Shown here piece after piece: positions 42,010-52,261 of a DNA stretch of 64,000 bases. Under the pieces are notes generated by a model that was given only the letters and a program-made list of their open reading frames with translations, was not told the origin of the DNA and searched no databases. Source of the DNA: Acidobacteriota bacterium (GTDB lineage: Bacteria > Acidobacteriota > Vicinamibacteria > Marinacidobacterales > Marinacidobacteraceae). The stretch is taken from assembly GCA_022826195.1 (NCBI GenBank), contig JAJDVI010000056.1:1-64000 (forward strand). Reading direction: 5' to 3'. The position numbers and the translations under genes are program-made. Numbering within the stretch: position 1 is the first letter of the stretch; each line of letters starts with the position of its first letter.

Positions 42010-44228
42010 GCGGCCCCGCGACGCTGGAAGCGGCGCTCGCTTCCGGGCTCTCCAGCGAGGAGTTCCGGCAGATCGGCGCCCTGCTCGGCAGACCTCCCAA
42101 CCCGACCGAGCTTGGGATGTTCTCCGCGATGTGGTCGGAGCACTGCTCGTACAAGTCCTCGCGGCGCCACCTCGCCCGCTTTCCCACCGAGTCGCCCCGG
42201 GTCATCGAGGGACCCGGTGAGAACGCCGGCGCGGTGGACATCGGCCACGGGCTCGCCGCCGTCTTCAAGGTGGAATCGCACAACCACCCCACCTTCATCG
42301 AGCCGTTCCAGGGCGCCGCCACCGGCGTGGGCGGCATCCTGCGCGACATCTTCACGATGGGCGCCCGGCCGGTGGCGCTCATGAACTCGCTCCGTTTCGG
42401 TCCCCTGAGCGTGCCGAAGAACCGGGCGCTCTTCACCGGGGCGGTCGCCGGGATCGCCAACTACGGGAACAGCATGGGGATCCCGACGGTCGGGGGAGAG
42501 GTCTTCTTCGAGGACTGCTACTCGCTGAACCCGCTGGTGAACGCCTTCGCGCTCGGCATCGCGCCCGCGGACCGCATCTTCCGCGCCCGCGCCGAGGCGC
42601 CGGGAAGCCCGGTCTGGTGCGTCGGCAGCAAGACCGGGCGCGACGGCATCCACGGCGCGTCCATGGCGTCGGCGGCCTTCGACGAGGAGGCCGAGGCGAA
42701 GCGGCCGACGGTGCAGGTCGGGGACCCCTTCCTCGAGAAACTCCTCATGGAGGCGTGCCTCGAACTCATGCAGGGGGACGCGCTGATCGCGGTCCAGGAC
42801 ATGGGAGCCGCCGGGCTCACCTGTTCCACCTCGGAGGTGGCGTCCCGCGGCGGCGCCGGGGTGGAGATCGACCTCGACCGGGTGGCCCAGCGCGAAACCG
42901 GCATGAACGCCTACGAGATCATGCTCTCGGAGTCCCAGGAGCGCATGCTCCTCGTGGTCCGGAGCGGCCGCGAGGCGGAGGTGACCCGGATCTTCGACAA
43001 GTGGGATCTCGACGCGGCCCCCATCGGAAGCGTGAGCGGCGACGGCCTCCTCCGGGTCCGGCACCAGGGGCAGGTCGCCGCCGAAGTGCCCTGCCGGGCG
43101 CTGACCGACGACGCCCCGGCGTTCGATCGCCCCGCTGCGCGACCGTCGTGGTGGCCCTCTCCCGAGGTCACCCCGGCCGACCTTCCCGAACCCACCGACT
43201 GGAACGCCGTGGTCCGGGGGCTGGCCGGATCCCCGGAGCTGGCGAGCCGCCGCTTCGTCTACGAGCAGTACGACCACATGGTGCGCAGCGACACGGTCGT
43301 CCGTCCGGGCGGCGACGCCGGCGTGGTCCGGATCAAGGGCAAGGAACTCGGGATCGCCATGACCCTCGACGGCAACGGCCGCTACACGGCCCGCGATCCC
43401 CGCCGGGGCGGCGCGCTGGCGGTCGCGGAGGCCTGCCGGAACCTGGCCGCGGTGGGGGCCACGCCGGTGGGAGCCACCAACTGCCTCAACTTCGGAAACC
43501 CGGAGCGGCCCGAGATCATGTGGGAGTTCACCGAGGCCATCGCCGGGATGACCGAGGCGCTGCAGGCGCTCGGAGTCCCCATCACCGGCGGCAACGTCAG
43601 CTTCTACAACGAGACCGAGGGAGCGAACATCTTCCCGACCCCGGTGGTGGGCGTGGTCGGGGTGCTCGAGGATTCCACCCGGCGGATCCCGCAGCACTTT
43701 GCGGCGGCGGGGGACCTCCTCTTCCTGGCGGGGCCGGAAGGCGGGGACGCGCTCGGCGCGAGCGCCTTCCTGAAGGAGCGCCACGGCCGCACCGACGGCC
43801 GGCCGCCCAAGCCCGACCTCGACGCGGAGGTCCGGCTGGGGGCTTTCCTCCGGGCCCCGGGGGCGGCGGGGCTCGCCGCCTCGGCGCGCGACCTGTCCGA
43901 AGGAGGACTGGCGGCGGCGGCGGTCGAGAGCCTCTTCGCGCCGGACGGTTCGGCGATCGGGGCCGAGCTACAGGTCGAGTGCGCGGGCCGGCTCGAGGGA
44001 CCGCTGTTCGGCGAGGGACCCGCCCGGGCGCTCCTCAGCGTCCGGCCCGGCGATGCCGAGGCCCTTGCCGGGCTCGCTTCCCGCGAGGGGGTTCCGCTGA
44101 CGGAAGTCGGGGCCGTGGGAGGCGATGCGCTCCGGATCCGCGTGAACGGTAGCCCGACGGTCTCCCTCGATCTCGACGGCCTGGCGGACGTCTTCCGGAA
44201 CAGTCTCGGGCGCCTGGCTCTGGCGTAG
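42006..44228 (+). CDS. purL: Phosphoribosylformylglycinamidine synthase subunit PurL
   Basis: The 740-residue small-type PurL carries the ATP-dependent FGAR amidation site. Blocks: [39 protein letters not shown] (cited in part), [57 protein letters not shown] and [13 protein letters not shown]. The lack of fused glutaminase and PurS-like parts fits the separate purS and purQ genes just upstream. GTG start inside the purQ stop. Confidence 0.97.
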   Translation: MSGPATLEAALASGLSSEEFRQIGALLGRPPNPTELGMFSAMWSEHCSYKSSRRHLARFPTESPRVIEGPGENAGAVDIGHGLAAVFKVESHNHPTFIEPFQGAATGVGGILRDIFTMGARPVALMNSLRFGPLSVPKNRALFTGAVAGIANYGNSMGIPTVGGEVFFEDCYSLNPLVNAFALGIAPADRIFRARAEAPGSPVWCVGSKTGRDGIHGASMASAAFDEEAEAKRPTVQVGDPFLEKLLMEACLELMQGDALIAVQDMGAAGLTCSTSEVASRGGAGVEIDLDRVAQRETGMNAYEIMLSESQERMLLVVRSGREAEVTRIFDKWDLDAAPIGSVSGDGLLRVRHQGQVAAEVPCRALTDDAPAFDRPAARPSWWPSPEVTPADLPEPTDWNAVVRGLAGSPELASRRFVYEQYDHMVRSDTVVRPGGDAGVVRIKGKELGIAMTLDGNGRYTARDPRRGGALAVAEACRNLAAVGATPVGATNCLNFGNPERPEIMWEFTEAIAGMTEALQALGVPITGGNVSFYNETEGANIFPTPVVGVVGVLEDSTRRIPQHFAAAGDLLFLAGPEGGDALGASAFLKERHGRTDGRPPKPDLDAEVRLGAFLRAPGAAGLAASARDLSEGGLAAAAVESLFAPDGSAIGAELQVECAGRLEGPLFGEGPARALLSVRPGDAEALAGLASREGVPLTEVGAVGGDALRIRVNGSPTVSLDLDGLADVFRNSLGRLALA

Positions 44229-44237
44229 GATGCGCGG

Positions 44238-45701
44238 GTGAGCCAGATCGAGCTCCCGGTCGTGGATCCGGCCGGTCCCCCCGGCAAGGATGCGGCGGAC
44301 CGGTTCCACGAGGAATGCGGGGTCGTCGGGATCTGGAACCACCCAGAGGCGGCGCGCCTCGCCTACCTGGGGCTCTACGCGCTGCAGCACCGCGGGCAGG
44401 AGGCGGCCGGGATCGTGGCGTCCACCCCGGACCGGAGCGGCCTCGTCGGGGTCAACGGCCCGGGGCACGTGGCCGACGTCTTCGACGTGGAGAAGCTGGA
44501 TGCCCTCGCCGGCCGGGCGGCGATCGGGCACACCCGCTACTCCACCGCGGGCGACAGCAGTCCGAAGAACATCCAGCCGATCCAGATCGAGTGCAAGTTC
44601 GGGCACATCGCGGTCTGCCACAACGGCAACCTGGTGAACGCCCACCTCCTGCGGCACATGCTGGTCCAGCGCGGCTCGATCTTCCGCACCACGAGCGACA
44701 CCGAGGTGCTCGTCCACCTGTTCGCCAAGTCCGGGCAGACCGAGGAACTCGAAGCGGTGGCCGAGGCCGTGCGCCAGGCCGAGGGGGCCTTCTCGCTCCT
44801 CTTCCTGACCGAGGACGCGCTCTACGCGGTGCGCGACCCGCGGGGTTTCCGGCCGCTGCTGCTCGGCAGGGCCGGCGACGGCTACGTGGTCTGCTCGGAG
44901 ACCTGCGCGCTCGACCTGCTCGACGGCGAGTACATCCGCGACATCGAGGCGGGCGAGCTGATCCGGATCGACGGCGACGGGGTCCACTCGCTGAAGGTCT
45001 TCGACGAGGCGCCGATCTCCCAGTGCATCTTCGAGCACGTCTACTTCGCGCGGCCCGACAGCCGCGTCTTCGGCCGGGACGTCTACAAGACGCGGATCAA
45101 GCTGGGGGAGAGCCTCGCCAAACACACCGGCGTGGCCGCCGACGTGGTGGTCCCGGTCCCGGACTCCGGGCTGATCGCCGCCATCGGCTACGCCCAGGCC
45201 ACCGGGATCCCGCTGGAGATGGGACTCATCCGCAACCACTACGTGGGGCGGACGTTCATCGAGCCGCGGCAGTCCATCCGCAACTTCGGGGTGCGGGTGA
45301 AGCTGAATCCGGTGCACGCGGTGCTCAAGGGACGCCGGGTCATCCTCATCGACGACTCCATCGTGCGGGGCACCACCAGCCGCAAGCTGGTCCAGATGGC
45401 GCGGAACGCCGGCGCCACCGAGGTGCACTTCCGGGTGTCGTCGCCACCAACGACCGGCCCCTGCCACTACGGCATCGACACGCCGCTGCGCTCCGAGCTG
45501 ATCGCCGCGCAGCAGAGCGTGGAGGAGATCCGGCAGTACCTCAACGCGGACAGCCTCGCCTACCTGCCGCTCGAGTCCCTCCAGGACTCGGTCGAGGAGG
45601 AGCGCGACCGCTACTGCACCGCGTGTTTCTCGGGGAACTACCCGCTGGCCGTACCCGAACCCGACCACGCCCGCAGCCTGTTCGGCAAGGAACGCCACTG
45701 A
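44238..45701 (+). CDS. purF: Amidophosphoribosyltransferase
   Basis: First committed step: PRPP plus glutamine to phosphoribosylamine. A 26-residue propeptide precedes the N-terminal nucleophile Cys27 (FHEECGVVGIWN). The glutaminase half shows GHTRYSTAGDSSPKNIQP and CHNGNLVNAHLLR. The PRPP loop is VILIDDSIVRGTTSRKLV. Cysteines in SQCIFEH, GPCHYGID and YCTAC match the Fe-S-cluster type known from Bacillus, consistent with propeptide processing. 487 residues. It closes the purB-S-Q-L-F run. Confidence 0.97.
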   Translation: MSQIELPVVDPAGPPGKDAADRFHEECGVVGIWNHPEAARLAYLGLYALQHRGQEAAGIVASTPDRSGLVGVNGPGHVADVFDVEKLDALAGRAAIGHTRYSTAGDSSPKNIQPIQIECKFGHIAVCHNGNLVNAHLLRHMLVQRGSIFRTTSDTEVLVHLFAKSGQTEELEAVAEAVRQAEGAFSLLFLTEDALYAVRDPRGFRPLLLGRAGDGYVVCSETCALDLLDGEYIRDIEAGELIRIDGDGVHSLKVFDEAPISQCIFEHVYFARPDSRVFGRDVYKTRIKLGESLAKHTGVAADVVVPVPDSGLIAAIGYAQATGIPLEMGLIRNHYVGRTFIEPRQSIRNFGVRVKLNPVHAVLKGRRVILIDDSIVRGTTSRKLVQMARNAGATEVHFRVSSPPTTGPCHYGIDTPLRSELIAAQQSVEEIRQYLNADSLAYLPLESLQDSVEEERDRYCTACFSGNYPLAVPEPDHARSLFGKERH

Positions 45702-45754
45702 AAGACGTTTCGCCGGGCGCCGGAGTCGACTCCGGGTCGGGAGGTAGCAGACAG

Positions 45755-47514
45755 ATGAGCAGACGCATCGCACCGATCGTGGTTCCGGCCGCCCTGGCGG
45801 CGGCCCTCGCCCTGGGAGTTCTCGCGGTTCCCCGGGGAGCCCTCGCCCAGGCCGCGCCGGCCCAGGCTCCGATCAACACCTACAACGCCATCCACCACCC
45901 GGTCGTGGGGCGGAACGGGATGGTGGCCAGCCAGAACTTCCTGGCCACCCGGGTCGGCGTGGACATCCTGCGCCAGGGCGGCAACGCCATCGACGCGGGG
46001 GTGGCCGTCGGGCTGGCGCTCGCGGTGACCCTGCCGCGCGCCGGCAACGTGGGGGCGGCGGCTTCATCCTGCTGCACCTCGCCGAGGAGAACCGCACCGT
46101 CGCGGTGGACTTCCGCGAGACCGCTCCCGCGGCCGCGCACTCGGACATGTTCTTCGGGGAGGACGGCGAGGTCGACGAGGACGAGTACCGCTTCAGCCAC
46201 AAGTCGTCCGCGACTCCCGCGTCGGTGGCCGGCTTCGATCATCTGCTGCGCAACTACGGCACGATGAGCTGGCGCGAAGTGGCCGCGCCGGCCATCGAGC
46301 TGGCGCGCGACGGCGTGCCAGTGTGGGAGGACCTGGCCGTGAACCTCGCCCGCAGCAAGGCGCGGCTCACCGCCAACCCCGCCTCGCGGGCGAAGTTCTA
46401 CAAGCCCGACGGCTCGAACTACGAGGTGGGCGACGTCTACCGGCAGCCGGATCTGGCCTGGACGCTGGAGCAGATCGCCGAGGGGGGCGCCGACGCCTTC
46501 TACCGGGGCGAGATCGCGCGCCGCATCGCCGCCGACATGGCGAAGCACAACGGCCTGATCACGCTGGAAGACCTGGCGGGCTACCGCGTCGTCGAGCGCG
46601 AGCCGGTGCGCGGCACCTTCCGGGGATACGACATCGCGGCCATGTCGGCGCCCAGTTCGGGCGGGATGCACATCGTCCAGATGCTGAACATCTTCGAGAA
46701 CTTCCCGCTGAAGGAGATGGGCTACGGCAGCGCGGACGCCATGCACGTCATGGCCGAGTCGATGCGGCTCGCCTACGCCGACCGCAGCAAGTACCTGGGC
46801 GACCCGGACCACCTTGATCTCCCGGTCGCCGCGCTCACGAGCAAGGACTACGCGGCGGAACTCGCGAAGGGCATCTCCCTCAGCCGCGCCCGGCCGTCAG
46901 CGGAGGTCGCCCCCGGCAACCTGGCGCCCTACGAGAGCCCGGAGACCACCCACTATTCGGTCCTCGACAGCGAGGGCAACGCGCTCGTCAACACGTACAC
47001 GCTGATGTTCTCCTACGGCTCGGGGGTCGTGATCGACGGCACCGGCATCCTCATGAACAACAACCTCGGCAACTTCACGCTGAGGCCCGACATCCCCGAC
47101 GCCTTCGGGCTGATGGGAAGCGCGGACAACCAGATCGCGGCGGGCCGGCGCCCGGTCAGTTCGATGACGCCGATCATCGTGCTGCGCGAGGGCCGGCCGT
47201 TCCTGCTCACCGGGAGCCCGGGCGGCAGCCGCATCATCACCACCAACCTGCAACTGCTGGTGAACGTGCTCGAGCACGGCATGAACATCGCCGACGCCAC
47301 CGCGCGGCCCCGGATGCACCACCAGTGGTACCCGGACCGGCTGGAGGTGGAGAGCGGTTTCAGCCCCGACGTGATCCGCGCGCTGCGGGCCCGCGGCCAC
47401 GATGTGCAGTTCAGCGCCGGGATGGGGAGCCTGCAGACGGTGATGTTCACAGGCGGGCTGTTCTACGGCTACGGCGACCCACGCCGGCCGGGGGCGATGG
47501 CGCTCGGGTACTGA
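45755..47514 (+). pseudogene. ggt: Gamma-glutamyltransferase, interrupted by a one-base frameshift
   Basis: The first part, from ATG 45755, has a signal peptide (VVPAALAAALALGVLAV) and ATRVGVDILRQGGNAIDAGVAVGLALAVTLP. The frame then breaks in the G-run at 46051-46055: one more G would read NVGGGGFILLHLAEENRTVAVDFRETAP and join the downstream frame, which runs to 47514. The autoprocessing Thr is in ESPETTHYSVLDSEGNALVNTY, and GSPGGSRIITTNLQ is also intact. A repaired protein would have 586 residues, normal for Ggt, a periplasmic glutathione hydrolase/transpeptidase. Because both halves are otherwise undecayed, a read error in the G-run is as likely as a recent mutation. Confidence 0.85.
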
Positions 47515-47598
47515 GGGCCGGACGGTGGCCGAATCGCCATCCTGGAATCGATGGTCTCGGCGATGGCTTGGCTGGTCAGGACTAGAATCGCCGAAACG

Positions 47599-47826
47599 AT
47601 GAAGAGGGATCGTGGCTTGAATACCTACACCGCCATCGTGGAGCGATGCCCGGATACCGGCTTGTACGTCGGCTACGTCCCCGGATTCCCGGGCGCGCAC
47701 AGCCAGGGGGAAACGCTGGAGGAGCTCAACGCGAACCTGAAGGAAGTCATCGCGTTGATCCTCGAGGAAGGCGCTCCCGCGATGGCGGGGGAGTTCGTTG
47801 GCACCCAGACCGTCGTCGTAGCCTGA
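47599..47826 (+). CDS. hicB: HicB-family antitoxin
   Basis: This 75-residue HicB partial-RNase-H-fold protein reads YTAIVERCPDTGLYVGYVPG, then FPGAHSQGETLEELNANLKE and VIALILEEG. It lacks a C-terminal DNA-binding domain, as in the short HicB class. The ATG at 47599 begins just before the domain. It would neutralise HicA, an mRNA-cleaving dsRNA-binding-fold toxin. hicA originally started 6 bp after this stop codon but is now split by an insertion. Confidence 0.85.
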   Translation: MKRDRGLNTYTAIVERCPDTGLYVGYVPGFPGAHSQGETLEELNANLKEVIALILEEGAPAMAGEFVGTQTVVVA

Positions 47827-47851
47827 GCCGGCATGGCGCCGGTCCCCGTCC

Positions 47852-48038
47852 TTAACAGCCTGTGGCAAAACTCACGCGGCGTTCGACGGGCGATGCATCC
47901 CGGCTGAACCGCGCCTCTCCGAGGCGCTCTGCGTTGCGTTTCGGTCGAAATACACCCGGTATTCCTCCCTCACGCGCCTTGTCAGCCGGGCGCCTCGCCC
48001 GTCTCGGCGCTCACGTGAGTTTCACCACAGGCTGTTAA
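47852..48038. mobile_element. MITE-like element (179 bp) flanked by TTAA, inserted in hicA
   Basis: Identical TTAA tetramers at 47852-47855 and 48035-48038 flank a 179-bp segment (47856-48034). Its ends are inverted repeats: CAGCCTGTGGCAAAACTCACG on the left against CAGCCTGTGGTGAAACTCACG on the right, differing at two positions, with weaker similarity further in (ACGGGCGA). There is no transposase gene inside. Deleting the segment with one TTAA joins codons into a continuous hicA. TTAA duplication is the hallmark of piggyBac-like and some IS1380-type elements, so a related transposase in the genome may have mobilised it. Confidence 0.85.
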
Positions 48039-48048
48039 GCCACGTGAG

Positions 48049-48240
48049 GTGATCGCCATTCTGACCGGGCTCGGTTTCGACGAGGTTCGTCAGCGTGGAT
48101 CCCACAAGCGGTTTCGCCATCCGGACGGCCGTGCGACGACCGTGCCTGTCCATGCTGGCCGCGATCTGTCGCCGATCCTGCTCCGCCGTATCGCTCGGGA
48201 TGTCGGCATGAACGTCCGCGAGTTCATCGCGACCCGCTGA
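48049..48240 (+). CDS. hicA: HicA-family toxin, 5' end displaced by MITE
   Basis: The remaining 63-residue frame from GTG 48049 reads VIAILTGLGFDEVRQRGSHK and RFRHPDGRATTVPVHAGRDL. It includes the catalytic His of RGSHKRF and the conserved HPDGRATTVPVH. Family members start with a short strand (about MxKLPVLKPREVI) that is missing here. That part is found on the far side of the insertion: ATG 47833 encodes MAPVPVL, and after removal of the element it runs into KPREVIAIL in frame, giving 74 residues. The present product lacks that N-terminal strand and the native start signals, so it is likely unproduced or inactive. Confidence 0.8.
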   Translation: MIAILTGLGFDEVRQRGSHKRFRHPDGRATTVPVHAGRDLSPILLRRIARDVGMNVREFIATR

Positions 48241-48251
48241 CGGGCTGGGTG

Positions 48252-50990
48252 CTACAGCGGCGCGCCTTCGGCGTCCACCCGGCGCACCGGGCCGAGCCCC
48301 TCGAGCGCCGGTCCCAGCCGCTTCTCGTCGCCCACCGCCACCAGGGCGCTGCCGTCGCTGCCGAGATGGCGGGCCGCCGCTTCCGCGACCTGGTCGCGGG
48401 TCACCGCCTCGATCCGGTCCGGATAGTCCTGGATGTCCGATAGCGGAGCGCCCCGCTGGAGGACGGCGGTGATCACCGCGCCCACCCCGGCGAGGGTCTC
48501 GAAACGCTGCGCGTGGGTCCGGCTGAGGGCGAGCTTCGCCTCCCGAAGTTCCCGCAACCGGACCGGACGCTTCCCGGAGGCCAGGCCGTCCACCTCGGAC
48601 AGGAGTTCGCGGATCGCGGGCGCCGCCTGATCCATGTTCAGCGAGGCGGAGGCCGAGAGGATCGACCGGCGCGGGAGCTGCCGCACGCCCGCGAAAGCCC
48701 CGTAGGTCGCGCCCATCCGCTCGCGGAGGTTCAGGTTGAGCCGGCTGGAGAACCCGCCGCCCAGGATCTGGAGCGCCAGCCGCAGGGCGAGGCGGTCGTC
48801 GGAGTCCCGCGCCGGCCCCTGCTTCCGCCAGGCGACGACCGCCTGGGGGCTCTCCTTGCCGGTCGGGTGGAGCAGCACCCCGGACTCCGCTGGCGGCGGG
48901 TCCGTCGGCAGCTTCCGCGCAACCGAACGCCCGGACTCCCAGGCGCCGAAGAACTCCTCCATGACCTCCACCGCCCGGTCCGGATCCAGATCGCCGCACA
49001 GGACCATCCGGCAGCCGTCGGGCCGGAAATGCGCCCGGTGGAAGTCCGCGAGATCGGAAGTCCTGATGCCCGGGAGCGTTGTTTCGTCCCCTCGCCAGCC
49101 ATAGGGGTGCCCGTCGGAGTACGCCGTCCGGCGGACGATCCGGCGCAGGACCGAGGTCGGCTCGGCGCGGGACTCCTTCAGCGCGTCGAGCCGGATGGGA
49201 ACGATCCGTTCCAGTTCCGCGTCCGGGAAGGCCGGGTTCAGGAGGAGGTCGGCCGTGAGCTCGAGCGTGGGATGGAGGTGCTCGGAGAGGCTCGCGAAGG
49301 AGACGGAAACGAACTCGGTGCCGGCCTGCGCCCCGATGTCCGCGCCGATCCGGTCGGCCTCGGCCTCGAACTCGCGGGCGGTCCGGGTCTTCGTGCCCCG
49401 GTTCAGCATCTCGGCGGTAAGGCTCGCAAGGCCCGCCAACTCCCGCGGTTCCTCCTGCTTGCCGCCGTTCATCATGATCGTGCCGACGATCTTGGGGAGG
49501 TCGTGGCGCGGGAGCACGTAGAGGCGCACGCCGTTTCCGAGGTCGCGGGTCTCGGGCAACGGGGGGTCGAAGTGCCCGCGCCGGCCGCGACGCGGCATCC
49601 GGGACCGGTCCGGCTCCGGGGCAAGCCGAGGGTTCTCGGGCGCCGGGGAGGCGGCGGGCGCCTGCCAGTCGCCGGGCCCGACGCGCGCCGGGACGACCGG
49701 CGGCTCCCCTTCCGCTTCGGGGTCCCCGTAGAGCAGTTCGACGCGCGGGGTAAGCAGGTACTTCTGCGCCGCCCGCTGGAGGTCGTCCCGGGTCACGTCC
49801 CGGTAGCGGATCCAGTGCTCCGTCAGCTTCTCGGGGTCCCCCGCGAAGGTCGCGTAGCGCGCGAGCAGGTCGGCCTTGGTCCCGAGCCGCTCGAGCGCAC
49901 CCACGAACGCGACCTGGGTGGCCGCCTTCACGCGCTGCAGCTCCTCCTCGGTCGGCCCCTCGTCCGCCATCCGGACGAGCTCCTCGTCCATCTGGCCGCG
50001 CAGCCGGGACAGGGGCACCTCCGGCCGCGCCGTCGCCACCACCCCGGTGAGGCCGCCGGACTCGAGCGAGTAGTGAAAGGCGCTGACGTCGGACGCCGTC
50101 CGGTCCTCGTAGACCATGCGGCGATAGAGGCGCGAGTTCAGCCCGTCGGAGAGGATCTCGGACAGCATGTCGAGGGCCGGTTCGTCCTCGTGGAAGAACG
50201 GGACCGTGGACCAGCCGCAGTACAGGCGCGCGTGGGGCACCGCCTCCGGGACCACGATGCGGCGGTGGGAGTCCCGCGCCTCCGGCGGGAACGAGGGACG
50301 GCCGGGGACCCTGCCGGGCGGGATGGGCCCGAAGTAGCGGCGCACGAGTTCCATCGCCCGGCGCTCGTCGTAGTCGCCGGCGACCACCAGGACCGCGTTG
50401 TTCGGCGCGTACCAGGTGCGGAAGAAGTCGTGCACCTCGCCGAGGTCGGACGCGGCCAGGTGCGCCATGTCCCCGATCACGTCCCACGAGTAGGGGTGTC
50501 CGGGCGGGAACAGCGCGTGGAACATCTTTTCCCAGGCGGTCCCGTAGGGCACGTTGTCCATGCGCTGGAACCGCTCGTTCTTCACGACCTCCCGCTGGGT
50601 GTCCAGCTTGGTCTGGTCGAGGACGTCGAGGAGGTACGCCATCCGGTCGGATTCGGCCCAGAGCGCGAGGCCGAGCGCCTCGCGCGGCACCGTCTCGTAG
50701 TAGTTCGTCCGGTCGTGGCTCGTTGTCCCGTTCACCCCGCCCGCCGACAGGCTGGCGCCCGCCCGCTCCATCAGCCGGATGAAGTGGCTGTTGTTGTGGC
50801 GGGAGCCCTCGAACATGAGGTGCTCGAAGAGGTGGGCGAACCCGGTCCGCCAGGGCTGCTCGTTCTTGGACCCGACGTGATACCAGAGCGCCACGTGCAC
50901 GACGGGCAGGCGCCGGTCCTGATGGAGCAGCACGCGGAGTCCGTTCCCGAGGGTCCGCGTCTTGACGGGGACCGAGATGTCGCGGGCCAT
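48252..50990 (-). CDS. M16-family zinc metalloprotease (two-domain, PqqL/processing-peptidase-like)
   Basis: This 912-residue protein has two M16 units. The first has the inverted zinc motif HLFEH (residues 53-57) in GFAHLFEHLMFEGSRHNNSHF, with the distal Glu in NERFQRMDN. The second half (from about residue 480, LGNGVRLYVLPRHDLPKIV) has the fold but no HxxEH and would serve as the closing clamshell. No convincing signal peptide is seen from the ATG at 50990. M16 enzymes degrade short peptides. It is convergent with hicA (11 bp between stops) and divergent from the double-cyclophilin gene. Confidence 0.88.
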   Translation of the reverse strand: MARDISVPVKTRTLGNGLRVLLHQDRRLPVVHVALWYHVGSKNEQPWRTGFAHLFEHLMFEGSRHNNSHFIRLMERAGASLSAGGVNGTTSHDRTNYYETVPREALGLALWAESDRMAYLLDVLDQTKLDTQREVVKNERFQRMDNVPYGTAWEKMFHALFPPGHPYSWDVIGDMAHLAASDLGEVHDFFRTWYAPNNAVLVVAGDYDERRAMELVRRYFGPIPPGRVPGRPSFPPEARDSHRRIVVPEAVPHARLYCGWSTVPFFHEDEPALDMLSEILSDGLNSRLYRRMVYEDRTASDVSAFHYSLESGGLTGVVATARPEVPLSRLRGQMDEELVRMADEGPTEEELQRVKAATQVAFVGALERLGTKADLLARYATFAGDPEKLTEHWIRYRDVTRDDLQRAAQKYLLTPRVELLYGDPEAEGEPPVVPARVGPGDWQAPAASPAPENPRLAPEPDRSRMPRRGRRGHFDPPLPETRDLGNGVRLYVLPRHDLPKIVGTIMMNGGKQEEPRELAGLASLTAEMLNRGTKTRTAREFEAEADRIGADIGAQAGTEFVSVSFASLSEHLHPTLELTADLLLNPAFPDAELERIVPIRLDALKESRAEPTSVLRRIVRRTAYSDGHPYGWRGDETTLPGIRTSDLADFHRAHFRPDGCRMVLCGDLDPDRAVEVMEEFFGAWESGRSVARKLPTDPPPAESGVLLHPTGKESPQAVVAWRKQGPARDSDDRLALRLALQILGGGFSSRLNLNLRERMGATYGAFAGVRQLPRRSILSASASLNMDQAAPAIRELLSEVDGLASGKRPVRLRELREAKLALSRTHAQRFETLAGVGAVITAVLQRGAPLSDIQDYPDRIEAVTRDQVAEAAARHLGSDGSALVAVGDEKRLGPALEGLGPVRRVDAEGAPL

Positions 50991-51109
50991 TTCGGCGGCA
51001 GCCGGCCCGCTGGAAGCTGCAAGGGACGTCGGATCAAGCACGAAGGGCCGGGAATATACTGCCCCTCCTCCTGACACAAGCGTTCCATTTCCTGCGGATA
51101 GCCCGGCGC

Positions 51110-52261
51110 GTGAACCCTCGAAGCCTCCCGTGCAGCGGGACGGCTGCCGTCCTCGTTCTGGGCCTTGGCCTGGCGTGCGGAGCGGCCGCGCAGCCCGAGC
51201 CCGAGGACCTCTTCACCGCCGACCGCTCCGTCGAGGAGATGACGGGCAAGCAGGTGGTCTTCGAGACCACCCACGGGAGCTTCGTCATCGAAGTCCTGCC
51301 CGAGAAGGCCCCGAACCACGCCGCCTACTTCCTGCTGCAGGCCGAGGAGGGCAACTACGACGGCACCGCGTTCCACCGGGTCATCGCGCGCGGGATCGTC
51401 CAGGGCGGGGACCCGCTGTCGCGGGACCCGGAAGCGACCGAGGCCTACGGAACCGGGGGGCTGCTGCGGCTCGCCCGCGAGCGGAACGACGAACGCCACG
51501 TCCGGGGCGCCGTCTCCGCGGTCCAGGTCCCCAGGCGACCGGACAGCGCCGGCTCCCAGTTCTTTCTCGTGGTGACCGATCAGCCGTCGCTCGACGGCGC
51601 ATACACCGTGTTCGCCCGGGTGGTCGAGGGCATCCATGAGGTCACCTTGATCTCCGAGCTTCCCGCGGACGAGCGCGGGATGCCGCTCGAGCGGGTGGAG
51701 GTGCTCCGCGCCACCGTCCGCGACCGCCCCCCGGAACTGCCGCCCCCGTTCTCGGAGGAGACCGCGGCGGAACTGGCCAACTTCCGCGTCGTCCTGGAGA
51801 CCCCGCACGGGGAAATCGGGATCGAGATGCTGCCGGAGACCGCTCCCAATCACGTGCGGAACTTCCTGCGCCTTTCCGCGCTCGGGGCCTACGACGGCAC
51901 CGCGTTCCACCGGGTCGTCCCCGATTTCGTCATCCAGACCGGCTGGATGGAGACCCGCGACCGCCCGGCGCCGGAGAGCATCGAGAAGCACATCACGAAC
52001 CTGGCGCCGGAGTTCAGCGACATCCCCCACGAACCGGGCATCGTGTCGATGGCCCGGCTGGAAGCGCTCGACAGCGCCATGACCTCCTTCTTCATCGTGA
52101 CCGGACGGGCTTCGGAACTCGACGGCGAATACTCGGTGTTCGGGCGGGTCGTTTCCGGATACGAGGTCGTGGAGACGATCGAAGCTCTGCCCGCCGGCGA
52201 GGACGAGGCGCCCTTCGAGCGCGTGGAGATCCTCCGCGCCCGCGTGGAGCCGATCGAATGA
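51110..52261 (+). CDS. Tandem two-domain cyclophilin peptidyl-prolyl isomerase, exported
   Basis: This 383-residue protein has a signal sequence (TAAVLVLGLGLACGAAAQ, with a possible lipidation Cys) and two cyclophilin domains. Domain 1 (about 46-205) has NYDGTAFHRVIARGIVQGGD and AGSQFFLVV. Domain 2 (about 225-380) has AYDGTAFHRVVPDFVIQTGW and MTSFFIVTG. Both keep the FHRV active-site arginine. Two domains in one chain are uncommon in bacteria. It overlaps the YpdA-like gene by ATGA, which couples a folding catalyst to a thiol/flavin oxidoreductase. Confidence 0.88.
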   Translation: MNPRSLPCSGTAAVLVLGLGLACGAAAQPEPEDLFTADRSVEEMTGKQVVFETTHGSFVIEVLPEKAPNHAAYFLLQAEEGNYDGTAFHRVIARGIVQGGDPLSRDPEATEAYGTGGLLRLARERNDERHVRGAVSAVQVPRRPDSAGSQFFLVVTDQPSLDGAYTVFARVVEGIHEVTLISELPADERGMPLERVEVLRATVRDRPPELPPPFSEETAAELANFRVVLETPHGEIGIEMLPETAPNHVRNFLRLSALGAYDGTAFHRVVPDFVIQTGWMETRDRPAPESIEKHITNLAPEFSDIPHEPGIVSMARLEALDSAMTSFFIVTGRASELDGEYSVFGRVVSGYEVVETIEALPAGEDEAPFERVEILRARVEPIE

